A stretch of DNA of 64,000 nucleotides from Psococerastis gibbosa (taxonomy: Eukaryota; Arthropoda; Insecta; Psocodea; Psocidae). Shown piece by piece: positions 58,742-64,000 of the stretch. Below the pieces are notes generated by a model. That model had not been told where the DNA came from. It did no database searches and saw only the letters and a program-made list of their open reading frames with translations. The stretch's first letter is position 1; the number at the start of each line of letters is the position of its first letter. The DNA is taken from contig OZ020487.1 of NCBI GenBank assembly GCA_963971405.1, positions 24,661,371 to 24,725,370 on the forward strand, read 5' to 3'. The position numbers were made by a program, and so were the translations under genes.

Positions 58742-60119
58742 ATAGGTGTTGTAAAAGGCCCTAAATTGTCTAGTGGTTTACTATAATTAGCTGGTACCGG
58801 TTTATTTTGGTGGTTCTCATAGGGTCGTTTTCAAACAACCAACGCCTCTCACGTGATATTTGACAAGGCAGTTCAATAAGCAAAATATCACAATTTTTAT
58901 TTTTTCGAAATTAAGGATGTAGAAGTAGGAATAGATAGAAGTCCATAAATTCGCACAGTAGCTGCGAAATATACAATAACTTTAATGGAATAGGCATTTC
59001 AAATTTATTTTAAATTAACAATAATCAACCCCTTCAGAAAGTTCTATCAATGTGATTGAATTTTTCTCATTCATATGAAGGTATATAGAAGGAAACCCAT
59101 ACAATGAAATGCAATATTTTCTATACATCGTATCTCGTTTATGATGCCTGATACTGAGTTACAGGCGTATGCTATTCAGTATTCATACAAGCATAAATAA
59201 ATTTTTCCTGTTCACATCAAAATTAAAATACATTTCATGAAATATTCATTTTCTACAATACAACACAAAAAACTTTTTTCTTCATTTTCAGCTATTTTCC
59301 ACAACGTTTGCAATAGTTATTACACGAACTAAGCTCAGTTTTCACTACAAACAAAGGAGGATTGTAGGTAGAGGCAGGTAGAAATAATACAGTTCTAAAG
59401 TTTCACTTTAATTTTTTACCATTCCGGCTCACATGACCCTTTTAGAGAGACCTGGTAGGCCAGATTTAATCTTAATTTTATTTACAATAGGCGATACATG
59501 GTCTACACTCTTTCATTAGAGAATAAACTACACTGGAAAATAACTATTTGGGCCCCGCGCTAATTTACTCCTGAAAAAACGCTAGAGAGCTAAAATCATA
59601 AAAATAAAGGATCCCTTCCTATCCACTTTTCGCAGACCATCTTCTTCCTTCACGGTTCAGGCGGTGAGACTTTGAACTCTCTCAGAGATGAAAAAGTTTA
59701 TTTAAAGAAATATAAGAGTGGATGCCATGCGTATACGTATGAGTAATTGACGTGTGAACAGTTTTAGTTTAGTTTCAGATTATAGGCTAGTTAAGTTAAA
59801 TTGTTTTAGTTTATCCCTAAGTTTGCTCAAAAGAACACAACTTGCAGTATTTAACTTATTTATCAACAATATTTAAACATGAGCTGGCACTCACTCCCAT
59901 TCTTTAATACGAATAGATGCTTTCTTATTTTGGTAAAAAATGTGGCCACGATTGAATGGAATTTACATAGTATATAAATATAAACAATTCGAATATTTTA
60001 TAATAGATAGATATGGAGCAGTCACATTTCTCATGAAATATCGATTGTGGAGCTTGTATAAATGAGGAGTCATAAACGAGGAAAAAATTTCTCTATGCTT
60101 TGATGTACATTATGTTGCA
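58742..60119. other. Gene-free stretch, nothing recognised
   Basis: AT-rich without recognisable features. Confidence 0.35.
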
Positions 60120-60290
60120 GTCACTAACACGCATCGGCCATAGTTTTGGAATAACGAGCATCGAGGACGTCAGGTCAAAGGAGTTCCAAAACTGTGGCCA
60201 ATTGGTGTTAGCCACGGTTACATACTACATATCAAAATGGAGAGGAACGTTTTTTCTACTTTATGACATCTCATTTCTGACTTTAAATTT
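60120..60290. repeat. Dispersed repeat with GTTCCAAAACTGTGGCC, copy 2
   Basis: GGCCATAGTTTTGGAA at about 60137 pairs with TTCCAAAACTGTGGCC at about 60182 as a hairpin. The block ATAACGAGCATCGAGGACGT and onward matches 40676-40830. Confidence 0.55.
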
Positions 60291-60522
60291 GACTTTGTGC
60301 AAAAAAAACGGAAAATGCGGGGGTTCATTTGCTCTTAAATCCAGGGAACAAATTGAAGTTGCGAACTTCTTTGTGATATCGCTGAATGAATCGAAGTGAC
60401 ATATGATATACGTGTTGGAGACCAGAACTCCTCAGCCCCCCGTGCATCTCCAGCCCTCACAAATTTTAAACCTAAATTTGTCGCTAGATGGCCAAATGTT
60501 GTTATTGCCAGTACCTTATAGT

Positions 60523-62343
60523 AGGATTTCTCAAAATGTGGGTCGCGACCCCCAGGGGCGTGGTCTTGTCTTGCCAGCAACACACTAGATAGGAATGAAT
60601 TGAATGATAAAGTTAATTAAATTGCTACGTTGCTAAATAAACAGTAAAATAACACTATGGCCCTGATTAGGCCTCTATATTAGGCAGGTATTGTCATCCG
60701 CCATTTTTTATCCATTATAAGTCTGGTGTATAAGCCAAGCATTGGGAGTTTACCCATTTCTTATTAGAAATTTATCGTTGTTTATTTATTTTTATTTAAA
60801 AAATGATCTACCAATTAGGGTAGTGTTTAATAAAATAATACTAAAACGTGTTTTCGTTTTTTTCAATCTTTTGCATTTCTTAAAAATAATTTCAATATTC
60901 ACCATATAGGAAATAAAAGATAAAAAATGGCGGATGACACAACCCGGGTATATAGTGCCTTAGCCCTGATTACACACTCTAATATTTATTCGCTCGATTT
61001 GAGCCTGCATTTTTCTTGGACCAATTTTTATTGGATCTAATTCTGGAACAATACTCCGAGTGTGGTATAGGTGCAATACTCTTATATATAAAAATGAATC
61101 GCAAAATGTGTTGCTAAGCGCATAACTCAACAGCACCTGGACCAATTTGGACAATTCTTTTTTTTAAATGTTCATTTAAGTTCAATGATGGTTTTTACGG
61201 CGAAAAAACCATATAGGCCTAATAATAATAATAATTGCCGGAAAAACCCTAAAAACAGCCCTTTTCTTTTTCCCATACAAACGTTTTCTAACTAAAACGT
61301 TGAGTCAATTTGAGCTTTATGTTTCGCTTATAAGCGAAATTCTCTTCTTTGCCTGTGTCCGGACCTCAAAAAAGGGACATCACAAAAGAATGGTGAGCCT
61401 TCCATGTCCATAAGCTAAGTGCAGGGGACTGTTCTAGAGGGGTCCCACCTGAGTTGCCTCTTATGAATGGGGGTTGTGTGCAACGCAAGATTTTCATATT
61501 ATTTTGTTAGGTAACTGCTTGGTTAAGCTAAGTGCAGGGGACTGTCGTGGAGTGCCGCTGTGCTGGTACCTGCTTGGTTTGGATTCAACAACTAAATAGA
61601 GCCACCACGACCTTTCTCAGGTGTCATGCGAGCCCCGAAGGGGCGAGCTGCGTAATGCCCAATGCGAGGCCCCGAAGGTGCAAGGGGGGCGGGGCCGAGA
61701 AGCGGTCCCAAGTCCCGCTTGTAATAAATAAATATAATTGGTACGGTATGCCTAAAAATTAGGCAATGATATCAAAGTCGATGAGCTCACCATGGACAAT
61801 ACTTCAAGTAGTTTATTTTAAACCTTAAGTTTTGTAATAGGTCAAGTTAATGTAGGTTTCCAAGTCTTTTATCTAGAGCTAGCTAAATCTAGAGTTCTAC
61901 ATAGGAGAGATTCACTTCCCGTCAAAATATTTTTTTTTTTTAAATTTGTGGCCACTCTAATAAACGTCCCAGGTGGCTCCAGATTAAAATAATAATAATT
62001 TTGACACGCTCGAATGTCCGATCTCACCTATATAGAACCCTAGGTAAATCTACTATATAATAGGTACAATATAGGGACATGTAGACTAGTGGTACAGACT
62101 CCGACTTTCACCAAGGTTGTTGGTTCGAGTTCCACACTTGCTACATTTTCTGGCCATGCTTCCGAGGGCATGTAAAGCAGGTGGTTCCCGGGTCTTCCTA
62201 GTTTAGTGTAAGAGAGGGCTATATAGCCTTAACTCCGCTAGGTTGGCTTAGTAATAGAACAAAAACGTCGATATTTATTTATTTATTTAATATACAATAT
62301 AAAATTAGGGGTCCGCGGCGAAAAAGTTCGAGAACCTCTGTCT
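60523..62343. other. Region with two hAT-like end remnants
   Basis: GGATTTCTCAAAATGTGGGT, then CGCGACCCC, at about 60523 and GGGGTCCGCGG...AAAAAGTTCGAGAACCTCTG ending at 62343 resemble the left and right termini of Charlie-like hAT elements. Whether they belong to one insertion cannot be told; no matching 8-bp duplication was seen. At about 61407 and 61523 the string AAGCTAAGTGCAGGGGACTG occurs twice in the same orientation. Confidence 0.35.
62086..62262 (+). repeat. tRNA-derived SINE S1, plus-strand copy
   Basis: Head with TGTAGACTAGTGGTAC (A box), ACTTTCACCAAGGTTG and GTTGGTTCGAGTTCC (B box), followed by TTTTCTGGCCATGC, GGGCATGTAAAGCAGG and an end CCGCTAGGTTGGCTTAGTAAT. Opposite strand to the other S1 copies. 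Confidence 0.75.
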
Positions 62344-62639
62344 TTTTGTGTGCGCACCCACCAAACTATAGTAGGGCGCGGTACATGAGTGCGATTTGAC
62401 AGTAATCGACCATGTAAGACCACCTGCTTGAATATTACAATAGTATTAGTCTGTACCACTAATCTACATGCCCTTAATAAGGTAATCCAAGTTTTTGTAT
62501 AACTTTAATTGGTGTGGTAAATATTGCCTGTAGCGCACGCGTTTTAAACTATAGTTTTTGTCAGCAACTGTATTGTAAACGTAAGATCAAGGTAAACAGC
62601 TATTATGTGTTAGCTTCCCTCTGATATGAATAGAGTATA

Positions 62640-62720
62640 AAAAAATAAAACGGGGTGGGAGCGGGATTTGAACTCATGAACCATCTTATTTTGGAGACAG
62701 TTACAATTACCCAGGGCGAT
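62640..62720 (-). repeat. tRNA-like remnant
   Basis: The minus strand ends ATGAGTTCAAATCCCGCTCC, a good B box with 3' stem. The part before it (GTCTCCAAAATAAGATGG) faintly resembles a tRNA anticodon arm, but no full cloverleaf forms. Probably a SINE or tRNA pseudogene. Confidence 0.35.
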
Positions 62721-62817
62721 AGAAGAGAAAGTGACGCCTAATTATGCAGATTTGAAACCGCTCTCTGACTTTATATCTTAGACATGAGACAAAATATAAC
62801 AAATAGTGACTTTTTGT

Positions 62818-63015
62818 TCTATTACTAAGTCAACCCAGCGGAATTAGGGCTATGATGCCATCTCATACAATTACACTCAACTAGGAAGGCCTGGGAAGCA
62901 CCTGTTTTACATGCCCTCCAAAGCATGGCCAGAAATGTATAGCAAGTGTGAGACTCGACCAAACAACCTTTCGGGTGAAAGTCTGAGTCCGAACCACTAC
63001 TCTGTAAGTCCTGAC
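62818..63015 (-). repeat. tRNA-derived SINE S1 copy
   Basis: Body as at 14048-14228 (TTACACTCAACTAGGAAGGC, ACATGCCCTCCAAAGCATGG), ending with the inverted tRNA-like head AACCTTTCGGGTGAAAGTC. Confidence 0.7.
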
Positions 63016-63239
63016 CGTCTGGGTTTTGCGTTTATTATTATTATTCCCAAACCTTCATAGCCATGTCTTTGTACATAACTTGGGGAGCGCATTGCCCTCC
63101 AATAGCGGAGTTTTTTATCTCACATCTTTCATAGTTATCGTACATTTACCCCGAGTCTATCTTTCCTTACGGTTTCATTATATTGAAGTTAGCACGGGCA
63201 AAATGTTTTAGACGGTTCTTGGGTAGCCTAGTTCCCCAA

Positions 63240-63785
63240 TGTACATTTAGATCTTGGGTATATATATTGTATATTCAATTTTATTTTTATATAAAATATA
63301 GATTGGCATTTCATTGAGTATAACCTAAAAGAAGATTGTAACTGATATCATAAACAGGTCGGGAGAAATTTCGATTCAAAAAGGTCGGTACACTCGAGTC
63401 AGAAAACGCATCTAAAGCTATAAATATACCCAAAATATTGTGGTCCCATTATATACTTTAAATTATATTTTGTGTAAAATATACTATAGTTTGGCATTTA
63501 TTGAGTATTACCTAAAAGGTTAACACTGATGTCATAAACAGGTCGGAAGGGATCCCGATTCAAAGAGGTCGGTACACTCGAGTCGGAAAACTCGCCTAAA
63601 GGGTCGAATATAACCGACAAATGGTCACATTATATACCTTAAATTATATTTTGTGTAAAATATACTATAGTTTGGCATTTATTGAGTATTACCTGAAAGT
63701 TTAATACTGATGCCATAAATAGGTCGGAAGAGATCCCGATTCAAAGAGGTCGGTCGTCTAAAGGGTCGAATAGAACCGACATTAG
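63240..63785 (+). repeat. Tandem repeat, three units of about 180 bp
   Basis: The marker GGCATTT(C)ATTGAGTAT occurs at 63305, 63493 and 63673 (spacing 188 and 180). Each unit has TTTTGTGTAAAATATA-like text, TCATAAACAGGTCGGGA or TCATAAACAGGTCGGAA, GATTCAAAGAGGTCGG and GTACACTCGAGTC. The third unit has lost the CACTCGAGTCGG part. It may be the edge of a longer satellite array, but unrelated sequence follows from 63790. Confidence 0.8.
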
Positions 63786-64000
63786 TGTCGCTCCACAACT
63801 GTGTCTGTGCAGGATGGTGACTTATGTCACCTCAGCAAGTGAATTTACTTCGTCAAAAATTGCAAGCTGGAGCGATATAAATTTTTTGCATAATGACCGC
63901 GGACTAGTATGCAAAGCAGTTTAATTACTTAAGTTGTTGGCGGGTATTATCCTCATTTATTGAGTGTGTTTCCCTGTCGACAGGGACAGGGTATTAAGTT

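Noticed and set aside
60335..60583. 82-codon minus frame near the hAT-like end
   Set aside because: Overlaps the repeat end GGGTCGCGACCCC and has no recognisable motif.
61075..61320. Possible Helitron-like repeat starting CTCTTATATATAAAAATGAA
   Set aside because: The sequence feels like a dispersed insect repeat, but I could not find a CTRR end, hairpin or second copy in the window to support it.

Overview
This looks like a transposon-dense arthropod nuclear genome segment (insect or crustacean; the species cannot be read from the sequence). It is AT-rich, has spliced genes with GT-AG introns, has long poly-G/poly-C runs, and is full of MITEs, tRNA-like short repeats and broken non-LTR retrotransposons. 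Only two conventional host genes are convincing. They are VPS33B (minus strand, 2 exons, 8952-11715) and a nuclear FK506-binding protein of the FKBP39/FKBP46 type (plus strand, 6 exons, 23303-30081). Both reading frames stay intact across every inferred splice junction.

Between them lies the most notable object, a two-gene DNA transposon of about 8.6 kb (14540-23149). Its plus-strand gene encodes a THAP + DDE transposase in 3 exons. Its convergent minus-strand gene encodes a SWIM zinc-finger + YqaJ exonuclease-like protein in 4 exons. I assign it to the ISL2EU group of the PIF/Harbinger-related transposons. Candidate terminal inverted repeats with matching TA flanks bracket both genes. The transposase has a stop codon inside the THAP zinc motif. 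The space between the genes holds a palindromic MITE, pieces of a non-LTR reverse transcriptase and an inverted partial copy of the YqaJ exon. The right end of the element is about 150 bp upstream of the FKBP start codon.

Layout: 1-7600, gene-free sequence with small fold-back elements; 7640-8160, reverse transcriptase tail; 8640-8800, SINE-like repeat; 8952-11715, VPS33B with a MITE in its intron; 12250-12440, decayed THAP exon cut by a C-rich MITE; 13070-13760, large fold-back element; 14540-23149, ISL2EU element; 23303-30081, FKBP gene with a palindromic MITE in intron 2 and a piggyBac-like element in intron 3 that carries a nested 5'-truncated retrotransposon; 30187-30257, tRNA-shaped sequence; 31000-64000, almost entirely repeats (modular ACCGGTCCGAG repeats, three hAT-type MITEs with perfect 8-bp duplications, three palindromes with a shared core, SINEs, retrotransposon fragments, and a tandem repeat of about 180 bp at the right edge). 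I found no conventional host gene right of 30081.
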